Part shown: positions 1-8,696 of the stretch, piece by piece
Layout of the letters: the number at the start of each line of letters is the position of its first letter
Position numbering within the stretch: position 1 is the first letter of the stretch
Origin: Mycobacterium dioxanotrophicus
Lineage (GTDB): Bacteria; Actinomycetota; Actinomycetes; Mycobacteriales; Mycobacteriaceae
Reading direction: 5' to 3'
DNA: 64,000 bases
Assembly (NCBI RefSeq): GCF_002157835.1
Contig: NZ_CP020809.1
Location: 6,510,001-6,574,000, forward strand
The notes under the pieces: model-generated
Told to the model about the DNA's origin: nothing
The model's database searches: none
What the model saw: only the letters and a program-made list of their open reading frames with translations
Translations under genes and position numbers: made by a program

Positions 1-601
1 TCTGCCGCAACACGCCGGCGATCACTGCGATGACCACGACCGACACCGCGAGGCTGAGTGCGGCCGGGAACAGCCCGGAGCCCTCGGGCACCTGCCCCAG
101 CGAGACAAACAGGAATCCGAAACCGATGCCGGCGACGATCCCGTCGAGTACACCGGTTCCGCCCTTGGCGACGTGGCCGCCTTCGACGTTCTCGTCGCCC
201 TCGCCGCTGGCGATCAGCCAGATCGCCGGGAGCGCGCAAACGATGCCGAACCAGGCCAACGCGCTGGGTCGTTCCCCGACGACCACACCCACAAGCACCG
301 GCAAGGCGGCCGCCCCGACGGCCGACAACGGCGCCACCACGCTCATCCGCCCGTTGGCCAGGCCGCGGTAGAGGAATCCGGTGCCGACGCCGGAACCGAT
401 GCCGGACAGTGCACCCCATGCCAGCGCCGTACTGCTGGGCGCGCCCCCGAAGACCACCGCCACCAGAGCCAGGACGACCGCACTGCTTAGCTGGACCCCA
501 AACGCCACCCGCCAGACCGACGTCCGTCGAGACAGCACGCCACCGAGGAAATCGGATAGCCCGTACATGCTCGCCGCGCCCAGCGCGAGAAGGATACCCA
601 C
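1..601 (-). CDS. EamA/DMT-family transporter, C-terminus cut by window edge
   Basis: The minus strand is open from a GTG at 599-601 to the window edge, giving about 200 residues. I read a chain of hydrophobic helices beginning VGILLALGAASMYGLSDFLGG, then repeats such as GIGSGVGTGFLYRGLANGRMSVVAPLSAVGA, which is the pattern of the ten-helix drug/metabolite transporters with the EamA fold. The substrate cannot be told. An in-frame stop lies about 45 bases upstream of the GTG. The GTG places the first helix directly at the N-terminus, as is usual in this family; an ATG at 566-568 would cut into that helix. The C-terminal half is outside the window. Confidence 0.75.
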   Translation of the reverse strand, partial: MGILLALGAASMYGLSDFLGGVLSRRTSVWRVAFGVQLSSAVVLALVAVVFGGAPSSTALAWGALSGIGSGVGTGFLYRGLANGRMSVVAPLSAVGAAALPVLVGVVVGERPSALAWFGIVCALPAIWLIASGEGDENVEGGHVAKGGTGVLDGIVAGIGFGFLFVSLGQVPEGSGLFPAALSLAVSVVVIAVIAGVLRQ

Positions 602-896
602 GGCAGGCGACGCTACCGGACCGACTCGACGCCGCTATCTTCCGGCTGCTTTCTGCACTCCGGTCGCGGATCTCAGTTCAGGTCAATGCGATTCGTGCAC
701 GCACTCAGCCGTTGCGAGATGGCCGGATCAGTTGGCTGCCTCGGAGCGGCCAGGATGATCCGACATCGGCGGCGCGGAAGCGCCGGAAATCCACCGCCGG
801 GTGCGCTGTGGTCGCGAAGGCCTGCTCGCCCTTGGCCGCGCCCAGAGCCAGCCGAATTCTCATCTCCAAGCCCAGGCAGGATGTTGCCGATGGCGG

Positions 897-2078
897 TCAT
901 GTGCGCTCCCCGATTCGGGCTGGAAGCGCAGGATCGTCGTTTCCCCGCTCGGATGGAGTGCACAAGTTTGCCGCTAGTTGGCGGAGTCCAATTCGTGCGA
1001 CGGCGTCGACCGGTGCGGCATCAAGCGCGTGAAGGCCCTGCTGCATTAGCGAGTTGATGCGCTCTTCGACGGCGGCGCGCGCACCCAAGGTCTCGATCAA
1101 TGCAGCGCAATCGGCCACCTCAGCTTCCGTGAGATTGGAACCGACGAGGCCTCGCAAGTGATTGCCAGTCTTCGGCGCTGAGCTATCTGCACGCGCAATC
1201 GCTTCCGCCAGCAGGACCGTACGCTTGCCGCACCGCAGATCTTGGCCGCGAGCCTTGCCCGTCAGCGCCGGATCACCGAAAAGATCGAGAATATCGTCGT
1301 GTAGCTGAAAGGCGATGCCGAAGGCCATGCCGATCGAGTGAAAGACTTTTTGACAGTCCGGTCTATCCGCCGCCGCGGCCGCGCCAAGCTGTAGCGGACG
1401 CGCAACGGTATACGCAGCTGTCTTGTACCTGTTTACCTTCATGGCTGCGACGATCGACTCGTTGTTGCTACATTCGGCGACGATGTCGAGGAATTGGCCG
1501 CCAAGGATCTCAGTTCTCAATTTTGACCACACTTTTTGAACCCTCTGGTGGGTGTCGCGCGATAGCGGCGCCGAAGCGACGATGTCGTCAGCCCATGTCA
1601 GCGAGAGGTCTCCCATCAGGATGGCGGCGGAGATGCCGAACTGTTCTGCTGAACCACTCCACTCACTGGCCCGATGCAGGTCCGCAAATGCAATGTGCGC
1701 GGTGGCCTTACCTCGACGTTGCTCGGATTGATCGATGATGTCATCGTGCAGCAACGCACAACCCTGCAAGAGCTCCAAAGCTGAGAACAACAGCAAAAGG
1801 TTTTCCACCTCGCTGGGCGATGGACGGGAGTTCGCTGGCAGCGCTGCCCGCCATCCCCAGTAGGCAAACATTGGGCGCAATCGCTTGCCGCCGCCCAGGA
1901 TAAATCGCACCAGCGCGACAATGAGCGCCTCGTAGTCAGCACCGAGGTAAGCAGCGTCGCGGCGTCGGGCATCTAGGTGAGTGCTCAACTGCGAGTCGAT
2001 CGCTGCGACCAGGTCGGGCATCGACGGCAACGGACAAGCGGACTGTCGGTACGACTCCCCGCAGACGGATGAAGTCAT
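897..2078 (-). CDS. Short-chain (E)-prenyl diphosphate synthase
   Basis: A 393-residue polyprenyl synthetase that condenses isopentenyl diphosphate onto an allylic diphosphate (geranyl, farnesyl or geranylgeranyl products). The family landmarks are in order: GGGKRLRP near residue 62, the first aspartate-rich motif DDIID at 112-116 and the second, DDILD, at 261-265. The reading frame extends further upstream, but the first 41 residues lack family character. I start at the ATG giving MTSSVCG; an ATG 19 codons later (position 2021) is also possible. Ribosome-site support is weak for both. No terpene cyclase, phytoene synthase or other isoprenoid gene is adjacent, so the product and role cannot be set. 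Product length is not deducible from the residues before the first motif with confidence. Confidence 0.85.
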   Translation of the reverse strand: MTSSVCGESYRQSACPLPSMPDLVAAIDSQLSTHLDARRRDAAYLGADYEALIVALVRFILGGGKRLRPMFAYWGWRAALPANSRPSPSEVENLLLLFSALELLQGCALLHDDIIDQSEQRRGKATAHIAFADLHRASEWSGSAEQFGISAAILMGDLSLTWADDIVASAPLSRDTHQRVQKVWSKLRTEILGGQFLDIVAECSNNESIVAAMKVNRYKTAAYTVARPLQLGAAAAADRPDCQKVFHSIGMAFGIAFQLHDDILDLFGDPALTGKARGQDLRCGKRTVLLAEAIARADSSAPKTGNHLRGLVGSNLTEAEVADCAALIETLGARAAVEERINSLMQQGLHALDAAPVDAVARIGLRQLAANLCTPSERGNDDPALPARIGERT

Positions 2079-2484
2079 GCAGGTCAGCGTCTTCCGGTGA
2101 CTGACTTCGGAGCGATAAGAGCTGCCGCTACAAAATCGTCCGCTGGCCGAGGTACCGGAACCGAGGACTCGATGGTGCAAATCAAGAGTGCGATCGCACA
2201 CGGGCCGATTTCGTTCCGATGTAAATTTTGCTCGGTGAGTTCAGCGCTCGGCCAATTGTCACGGCGAGCTTTTGAATGGACCGCGAGAATCTGCAATTCC
2301 ATACCAAGCAGGTCGATCATAGTCAACTCCGTTGAAGGGTATCTGCCGGATACCGCATTGCAGGATTTTGCAGCGGTAACGCCGTCGGCGCCTTATTCGC
2401 GTTCGACGGCCACACTGAATGTCCGACTTCTGACTGAGTGAACGAGGAGAATCCGTATAACGGGAGGCCGCTGCGCGGATCTGG
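2079..2484. other. Intergenic gap, no gene seen
   Basis: About 400 bases between the prenyl synthase start and the terminator of the nickel transporter. Short frames exist on both strands but none has a convincing ribosome site or a recognisable product. The stretch around 2200-2420 is less GC-rich than its surroundings and may hold the promoter of the prenyl synthase. Confidence 0.4.
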
Positions 2485-2516
2485 GGTGGCCGCGGGAGTG
2501 CGGTCCCGCGGCCACC
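2485..2516 (-). terminator. Strong hairpin terminator after nickel permease
   Basis: A perfect 13-bp inverted repeat (GGTGGCCGCGGGA at 2485-2497 and its complement at 2504-2516) with a 6-base loop starts 18 bases beyond the stop codon of the NiCoT gene. There is no following U-run, which is common for mycobacterial terminators. Confidence 0.75.
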
Positions 2517-2533
2517 TGGGTGGTTGGTCGTGG

Positions 2534-3667
2534 TTAGTCGGCAAGCTTGGCCGACCAGCGATGTTCGATGCGTCCAAATTTCCACACCGCCACGGCGATC
2601 AGCCACGAGACGATGAACAGTCCGACTATCAAATAGCCGGCATAGTCGAGGTTAATGGCAGCGAGCGCAGCCACTGGACCGGAGTCAATATGCAAGCGGT
2701 CGGCAAGTACCCCTATGAGTTCGATGGTGCCGATGATCAACGCCACCGCTACCGAAAGGGAGGTGATGGTGAGGTTGTAGAAGATCTTTCGCACTGGTTT
2801 GGCGAAAGCCCACCCGTAGGCGTAATTCATGAAGGCGCCGTCGGTGGTGTCCATCAAGCACATGCCAGCGGCGAACAGGATCGGCAGGACGAGGATCGCA
2901 TAGAACGGCAGGCTGAACGCGGCAGCGCCACCAGCGATCACCAGAAGTCCGACTTCAGTGGCGGTGTCGAATCCGAGGCCGAAGAGAACGCCGATCGGGT
3001 AGATGTGCCACGGCTTGGTCACCGATTTGGTCAGGCCACCCAAGAATCGGTTCATCAGGCCTCGAGAATCGAGTTGACGTTCCAGGGCGGCCTCGTCGTA
3101 GCGGCCACGGCGCAGCTCGCGAAACACCTTGACGATGCCGATCAATGCGACCAGGTTGATGATTCCGATAATCCACAGGAACACCCCCGACACTGAAGGG
3201 CCGATTACGCCGGTGATCGTGTGCAGTGGCGAGTCTTCGTCCTCCACCGGACCGACCAAAGCCCGCACGCCGAGCGCCAACAGGAAGGTCAGGGTGAACA
3301 CAATGGTGGAGTGGCCGAGGGAGAACCAGAACCCGACTGACAGGGGTTTGCGATCAATGCCCTTGTCGATGTTCTCTGCGAGCAATTTGCGGGTGGTGTT
3401 GTCGACAGCGGCGATGTGGTCTGCGTCGAACGCATGCCGAAGTCCCAAGGTATAGGCGAGGATTCCCACACCCAGGGTGAAAACAGGGTGATCGCCACCC
3501 AGCTGGTAATGCCGCGGAAGGACGAAGGCGAAAAGAACCCCAAACCCCACCAGGTGCAGCGCCACGATAAACCCGTACATCCCAACGAGTGAGCGACGGT
3601 CGGCACCCGACAGGCTGCGTCGGAACTGTGCGAAGCTATGGACTGAGACTCCGTCGTGGACGGTCAT
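2534..3667 (-). CDS. NiCoT-family nickel/cobalt transporter
   Basis: A 377-residue integral membrane protein importing Ni2+ or Co2+ with high affinity. The family signature RHAFDADHI (helix II) is present, followed by GFWFSLGHSTIV, LGFDTATE and GMCLMDTTDGAFM, all diagnostic NiCoT segments. The frame runs on upstream to 3748, but the ATG at 3665-3667 has a good ribosome site (AGGGAG, about 6 bases away) and gives the natural N-terminus MTVHDG. It is on the same strand as, and about 530 bases downstream of, a ureohydrolase gene read here as nickel-dependent. That context favours nickel as the physiological substrate. A strong hairpin follows the stop. Confidence 0.92.
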   Translation of the reverse strand: MTVHDGVSVHSFAQFRRSLSGADRRSLVGMYGFIVALHLVGFGVLFAFVLPRHYQLGGDHPVFTLGVGILAYTLGLRHAFDADHIAAVDNTTRKLLAENIDKGIDRKPLSVGFWFSLGHSTIVFTLTFLLALGVRALVGPVEDEDSPLHTITGVIGPSVSGVFLWIIGIINLVALIGIVKVFRELRRGRYDEAALERQLDSRGLMNRFLGGLTKSVTKPWHIYPIGVLFGLGFDTATEVGLLVIAGGAAAFSLPFYAILVLPILFAAGMCLMDTTDGAFMNYAYGWAFAKPVRKIFYNLTITSLSVAVALIIGTIELIGVLADRLHIDSGPVAALAAINLDYAGYLIVGLFIVSWLIAVAVWKFGRIEHRWSAKLAD

Positions 3668-3826
3668 GTCTTCTCCCTTTGTATTGCCGTCACCGAAGAC
3701 AGCTTGGTGGCTGCACACTGTTGCGACGGTCTCGACTTTGGCCGGCAACTCAGTGCCGACCAGTCGGAACCTGTCGCCCGCAGTGCGCCCCGATATGATT
3801 CGGCGAAGCGCCGGGGGCTGCCGCGA

Positions 3827-4107
3827 TAGGTCATCTCACGCCTTCTTCTCAACGAACCCGGTTTGTGCATGGTGGTCACGAGCCGCCGCGCACGGCGTCA
3901 ATGAAACGCTCTGCACCTCAATGGGCCCGAGCAAACCTGCCTCACGCCGGACAGCTTGACGCCTTCCGAGCGCGGCGCTTCGACTGATGCGCCGCGCTCG
4001 GTTGGCTTCGAAGAAGTCGAAATGCGAACCCAATTCCGCGTGCCCCCGCCGGGTGGCTCGGTAGGTCATCTCACGCTTTCCTGTCGACGAAGCCGGTTTT
4101 GTGCATG
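3827..4107. repeat. Imperfect direct repeat pair (45/46 bp) in the NiCoT-ureohydrolase gap
   Basis: The segments 3827-3871 and 4062-4107 are about 85% identical (both begin TAGGTCATCTCACGC and end with TGTGCATG), about 235 bases apart. Weaker similarity continues outside them, so they may be the ends of a decayed tandem duplication. On the minus strand both copies encode TGFV(E/D)(K/R)KA followed by a stop that overlaps an ATG beginning MTYR. A 77-codon minus-strand frame (4069 to 3836) lies between the copies. I do not recognise its product and do not claim it as a gene. Confidence 0.6.
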
Positions 4108-4200
4108 CCGGTAACGGCTTCTCCGCCCGCTCAAGTGCTGGGCGAACCCTTCGTTACCTTCAGTAAGACGGCCAGTGAATCCGGACAGCGTGAAGGATGA

Positions 4201-5343
4201 CTAACCTTGCTTGGCGGCTCGTGAACCCAAATGGCCATTAGCGACGAGGGTTCCGAGCACATCCATGATGGCTCGACAGCCCAGCTGTGCGGTGGAGTCA
4301 CTGGTGTCGTACGGCGGAGCAATTTCGACTACCTCCATACCGCAGATCCCTTCTTGCGCAACCCTGCTCAACGCCCTGAGCGCTTCACGCGGAAGCAACC
4401 CACCCGGCTCCGGCGAGCCCGTGCCGGGCGCCATTCCGCCATCGACCACATCGATATCAAACGAGAGATAAACCTTCTCGACACCCTTCCAGGCGATCTC
4501 CAAGGCCGCATCGACAGCCTTATCGATACCTAGATTTTCAATGTCTCCCATTGTCATAACGGTTGTCTCACGATCCCTTGCGACCTTGAGACCAGGTCGA
4601 GAGCCATACCATCCTCCGATTCCTATCTGCACAAGATTTTTTGCAGGAACGTTGGGAAGATTTGTCGCATGGAAGAAGTGGGTCGTATGCATCCGCTCGT
4701 CCATGTCAGACTCTTGAATGTCAATATGCCGATCAAAGTGGATAACCCCGATATTGCCCTCCGTCTGCCGGGCGATGGCTCGTATGTTCGGGTAGGCGAT
4801 CGAGTGATCGCCGCCAACCATTACTGGGAAAACCCCCTCGTTGATGATGTAGGAGACAGCACGGTCCATCTGATCGAACGACTTTTCAATATTTGAGGGA
4901 ATCACGAAGACATCCCCCGCGTCACAGATAGACAATTCCTGCGCCAGGTCGACTGCCATATCCAAGTTGTAGGAGTCATACAGTGCGGAGATCCTCCTCA
5001 CCGCCTGCGGCCCAAATCGACAGCCCGATCGATACGTCGTACCCATGTCGAACGGCTCGCCCAAGATGGCGACATCGTAATTCCCGACGTCATGAATGTC
5101 TTCACAGTACGGAGCCTTGAGGAAAGTGTTAATACCCGCAAACGCCGGCTGTGCTCCTCTGCTGAACGTCGAGATTCTTCTGTCGTTTATCGACTCTGCC
5201 GCGTCCAAACCAAGCGCGATACCACGGGCCACCGCCTCCTCTTCAACGTTTGTGGGAATCGCCGCCAAGAGATCTAGATTCTTGACTCCCTGCAGTTGAG
5301 TACGATCAAAGCCTTCGTCTGATGGACGTTGTGCCTTACTCAT
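4201..5343 (-). CDS. gdmH: Arginase-family ureohydrolase, probable Ni-dependent guanidine hydrolase
   Basis: A 380-residue ureohydrolase, predicted to hydrolyse guanidine to urea and ammonia. The dinuclear-metal ligands are all present: H180 in VGGDH, D204/H206/D208 in HFDRHID, and D296/D298 in SFDIDVVD, followed by the substrate-loop segment APGTGSPEPGGLLPRE. About 70 residues precede the catalytic core, and the core has HFDRH where ordinary agmatinases have HFDAH. Both traits fit the cyanobacterial guanidine hydrolase (Synechocystis Sll1077) as I remember it; that comparison is from memory. The start has an AGGAG site 8 bases upstream. A NiCoT nickel permease lies downstream and an APC permease upstream on the same strand; most ureohydrolases use manganese, so a nickel importer is telling. 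Alternatives are agmatinase, guanidinobutyrase or guanidinopropionase. Confidence 0.7.
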   Translation of the reverse strand: MSKAQRPSDEGFDRTQLQGVKNLDLLAAIPTNVEEEAVARGIALGLDAAESINDRRISTFSRGAQPAFAGINTFLKAPYCEDIHDVGNYDVAILGEPFDMGTTYRSGCRFGPQAVRRISALYDSYNLDMAVDLAQELSICDAGDVFVIPSNIEKSFDQMDRAVSYIINEGVFPVMVGGDHSIAYPNIRAIARQTEGNIGVIHFDRHIDIQESDMDERMHTTHFFHATNLPNVPAKNLVQIGIGGWYGSRPGLKVARDRETTVMTMGDIENLGIDKAVDAALEIAWKGVEKVYLSFDIDVVDGGMAPGTGSPEPGGLLPREALRALSRVAQEGICGMEVVEIAPPYDTSDSTAQLGCRAIMDVLGTLVANGHLGSRAAKQG

Positions 5344-5405
5344 TACCTATTCTCCTATCGGTTCAGAAGGGGTTGGTGGTGCATCATCTAACTGATTTAC
5401 GACTG

Positions 5406-5523
5406 ATCGGCGAGTCCCTCACCGATGGCCGCTGGAAATGCTGGCCGGACAGCCTTAAGAAGGCCCCGTAGCCGGGCTCGAAATAACGGGTGGCATCGTC
5501 AAATCTCCGGCCCGGTTACGGGG
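5406..5523 (-). promoter_or_regulatory. Three-hairpin leader upstream of the ureohydrolase gene
   Basis: In the 256-base gap between the APC permease and the ureohydrolase, read on the minus strand: a long stem (TACGGGG/CCCCGTA plus GCCCGG/CCGGGC, 13 of 14 pairs, 32-base loop) at 5523-5464; a small hairpin, GCCTT/AAGGC, at 5464-5452; and a third stem at 5426-5406 (8 of 9 pairs, 3-base loop). About 60 bases then separate it from the start codon. It matches none of the guanidine-I, -II or -III riboswitch consensus sequences that I remember. It may be a leader regulator of the hydrolase, a processing signal or an intercistronic terminator. Confidence 0.45.
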
Positions 5524-5599
5524 AGACTAAAGGGGGCAGGCGCGAAATATGAGGGCGAAAACCATTGGGTTGGAGATCACCGTAAATCCGTGGTTTGCC

Positions 5600-7144
5600 T
5601 TAATGCCCGCCCTCACCTGCCGTGGCGAGATTCCGCTGCTTCTTATCTGCCTCGACTTCCAGGGCTTCCAGCGGGACGCCAGCCATGGTGGCGCTGTCCG
5701 TTGTGAACATACGATCGGGACGCGCCTTCAAAAAGTACAAGAGTCCGATGAGGCCAAATGCGACAAACCCTACCTCCACGGCCCAGTTCTGCCACCACGG
5801 AAGAGCGGAGTTTCGCGGCCAGGCGATATTGATCAGTTCGAACACCAACCAGGCGGCGGCCAGCACATTTATACCGACTCCCACTTTCCCAAGACTCCAT
5901 CTGCCTTCCGTGCTCCACCGCCCTTTCATGCGTACGTAGAGAACGCCCGCAACTGGAGCCAAGAAGGACACATAGTACGCCGCAGTAGCGAACGAAACGA
6001 GAATAGATAATGCATTCGCATAAATGAAGGCAAGCGAAGCTAGCGTTCCTATCAGCAAGGTGGCATAGACTGGCGAATGGTTGCGCTTAGAGACTCGACT
6101 CCAGATCGTCGAGAACGGCACCATGCGGTCTCGCGCGAATGAGAAGAGGACACGAACTGTGCTCGCCTGAACCGCGATGCCACACGCTGTGAACGATACG
6201 ATAACAACCGCAAGGAATGGCTTAGCAGCCCAAGCGCCCAGCGAACTTTCCACCGCGCTCGACACCGGATCGGGCACTTCTCCGCTAATTATGGCGCCAA
6301 GGTCAGGCGACGCAAGCATCAGCGCAGCCGCTCCGAGTAAGTCCACCAAGCCGACTGTGAACAGCGAAATCAAGATTGCCCGCGGCACGTCCCTCTTGGG
6401 ATCCTGAGTCTCCTCCGCCAAGCTACCGCAGGCATCGAAGCCGAGAATAATCCACCCAGAAATCGCAATCGCCGCGACGAATGCGGGCCACCACGCTGTG
6501 CCGTCAGGTCGCAAACTAGTGTCCCATAGAACGCTGACGGGGTGCTCGCGAAAGAAAGTGATCAGTGCGATGCTTATTCCCAGGGTGGCTATGACCTCTG
6601 CAGCGATCCCGATATTCAGTGTCCACTTGAGAAGATCTAGCCCGATGGCATTAACGAAGGTGAAAACTCCCATCAAAATTAGCGCGAAAACGACCCTCTC
6701 GGTCAGTGTTGGGTTGTTGATGCCAAAAAGTCCGGCCAAGAACAGTCCACCGCTGTAAGCCACAGTAGACAATGTGATTGTCAGCGCCCAAATGTAGACC
6801 CAGCCAGCCCACCAACCGTATCGCGCTCCAATAAGCCGCCGCGACCACTGGTAGATGCCGCCGGCTATCGGCCAACGCTCCGCTAGTTGCGTGTAAACGA
6901 GCGCCACCAATAGCTGACAAGCAATGACAACGGGCATAGCCAGGACCCACGCCGGCCCTGCGGTCTGTGTTCCAAGAACAACGACGGTATACAAGCCCAC
7001 AACGGGCGAAATAAAGGCGAACCCGATGGCGAAGTTGGTCCACAGTTTCAATACGCGCGGAAGTTCCTGCGCATAACCAAAAGCCTCTACGGAATCACCG
7101 TCGCCACCCGAGTCTTCCGGCGTGGTCCGATCCAAATGCGTCAT
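5600..7144 (-). CDS. APC-superfamily permease (amino acid/choline transporter type)
   Basis: A 514-residue transporter with about 12 hydrophobic helices. The N-terminal FGYAQELPRVLKLWTNFAIGF segment is the conserved entry of the amino acid/choline transporter branch of the APC superfamily; WPIAGGIYQWSRRLIG and GFDACGSLAEETQDPKRDVP are further family landmarks. The frame is open up to 7276, but the ATG at 7142-7144 has an AGGAG site at good spacing and gives MTHLDRTTPE. The gene precedes the putative guanidine hydrolase on the same strand, separated by a structured 256-base gap. It is a reasonable importer for the hydrolase substrate or a related cationic nitrogen compound. The substrate itself is inference. 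Confidence 0.85.
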   Translation of the reverse strand: MTHLDRTTPEDSGGDGDSVEAFGYAQELPRVLKLWTNFAIGFAFISPVVGLYTVVVLGTQTAGPAWVLAMPVVIACQLLVALVYTQLAERWPIAGGIYQWSRRLIGARYGWWAGWVYIWALTITLSTVAYSGGLFLAGLFGINNPTLTERVVFALILMGVFTFVNAIGLDLLKWTLNIGIAAEVIATLGISIALITFFREHPVSVLWDTSLRPDGTAWWPAFVAAIAISGWIILGFDACGSLAEETQDPKRDVPRAILISLFTVGLVDLLGAAALMLASPDLGAIISGEVPDPVSSAVESSLGAWAAKPFLAVVIVSFTACGIAVQASTVRVLFSFARDRMVPFSTIWSRVSKRNHSPVYATLLIGTLASLAFIYANALSILVSFATAAYYVSFLAPVAGVLYVRMKGRWSTEGRWSLGKVGVGINVLAAAWLVFELINIAWPRNSALPWWQNWAVEVGFVAFGLIGLLYFLKARPDRMFTTDSATMAGVPLEALEVEADKKQRNLATAGEGGH

Positions 7145-7225
7145 GCTATCGCTCCTCGCGACTTCAGCGCCCCTGTGGCGTGGTGATCCATGGGCCGTCC
7201 TTCCAGGGTCAAAATATTCGGATGT

Positions 7226-7276
7226 GAAACTTTGTTTCGCGATATTTATGAAACAGCGTGGACGAGGTTGTGTCAA
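7226..7276 (-). promoter_or_regulatory. Candidate promoter with overlapping operator half-sites
   Basis: On the minus strand a perfect TTGACA (7276-7271) is followed 17 bases later by TTTCAT, or 19 bases later by TCATAA. Three half-sites overlap and follow it: GAAAC (7226-7230), GTTTC (7234-7238) and GAAAC (7250-7254). They make a 13-bp palindrome with a 3-base centre and a second inverted pair (TGTTTC...GAAACA) with an 11-base centre. This is typical of repressor control of the permease-hydrolase genes. The regulator is unknown. Confidence 0.45.
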
Positions 7277-8690
7277 GGGTCACATGGCGAGACCCCGAAG
7301 GCGGCTGAAAACCCGCGACCAGAAGCGGCGGGGTCCGATGCCGCGGTAAGCCGACTGCCGCTGGAGGCCGCGCGCGCTTACGGGGTTGTCGCGCGAACGA
7401 TCGCCGTCCTGCCCGCCAGGCGGGACGCGGGATCCTTTACGCGGCGGTCTAATTCAATGGTTACGTGCGATGTGGTGATCAACAAAGACGTAGGTACGGT
7501 CCCGATCGAGCCGCGCCTGCAGTGCCCGCGGCCGTCGTCGAAGTTGCGACCCACCCAGGCAGACAACCGGAGTGGCCTTACCGCGACACCAGCCGCTCGC
7601 ACCCCCGCAACACGGTTACCGCCAACGTATGCGCAGACGGTGGATGAGCCTTGCCGTACTCGAGCCCTGCGGCTCTCCGGCTCGCTGACATCGAGGTCGA
7701 CAACTCGAATCAGCTTGGCAGCAAACATCTTTACATACGCGGTCCGTGGATCCGCGCCTGGCACGCGCGAACCGACGCCCACATTGTCGTGCCGTGACAT
7801 GGTGGCGCCGTTCGGACCAAAAGCCCTGGCCCAGTGCCCAGTCTGACCATCCCAGGCCTAGGCGCTGGACATTGAAATATGCTGTTTGATCAGTTATTTC
7901 GATCATTTCGCTTAGGTAGCGCGAGATCGCGTGGGAAGAGTTCAGTCCATCGCGAAGAACTGCCCCTGGCGCGGGTGTACCGGGTATAGCGCCGCTGCGG
8001 CCGGGATCTCTGAGTTGATGCGACCCTGGAGGGCCGACGCGCTCATCGCAGTCGTCGTCTATTGCTTGGGCCTCAAGGTGATCGACGGTCCTGTATCGGT
8101 CGGGTCCGTTTCAGGCTGATGTCGACGACATGTTCCCAGAAGTCAAGTGAATTGTGGATTCTACGAGGGTATTTCGCAATCATCCGGTTCAGGCAGATGG
8201 TGAGTGAAGCACGGCAGCCCACCTCATCGATTACCAAGGGTGGTCGTATCGCCTGTCGATTGCCCGCGACGGCGTCCAGCGCACGTTTGACTACACCAGC
8301 GACCTCGCAGACCAGCCGTCACACCCAGGCGCAACAGCATTGACCGCCTTTCGTGATGCGACTCCGAAGATATTGTGCGCGTGTCAGTTTCCCACTGTTT
8401 GCGTCGCGACGGTTGCCTGAGTCTGTGCGGCAACGATGTATCAGTGCACTCTCCGCTGCAACGGTTGTGGCGCACGGGCATTCGCAGACGTGTCATTGGC
8501 GCCTACAGCGACGCTGCCGACCGGATCTGGCTGCCGTCTGTCCACTTTTCCTTGGCAGGTCTCGGTTTCGGTAGAGGTAAGAGCATTCGGCTCTTGCGTC
8601 GCGAGCGACGGAGGATGCACTCACCGATCACCGGGGGCCACGCACGCTCGCCTACACAGCGGTGTCCTGCCGAGTTCGACGCCGCCGTCT
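7277..8690. other. Long gap without a supportable gene
   Basis: About 1.4 kb between the permease promoter and a HAD-hydrolase remnant. Frames exist on both strands, the longest being a 140-codon minus frame at 7378-7800, but compositions are erratic and I recognise no family. An AT-richer patch lies near 7865-7925. The stretch reads like eroded coding DNA at the junction of two accessory modules. Confidence 0.4.
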
Positions 8691-8696
8691 CCGATG

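Noticed and set aside
5464..5523. A guanidine-I (ykkC) riboswitch before the ureohydrolase
   Set aside because: The stem is real, but the conserved ykkC sequence blocks (CTAGGGTTCCG, GGGATAAAAGCCCGGG-like) are absent on either strand.
7378..7800. A 140-codon minus-strand frame upstream of the permease promoter
   Set aside because: No ribosome site, Arg/Val-rich erratic composition and no recognisable family; overlapping frames on the other strand are equally long.
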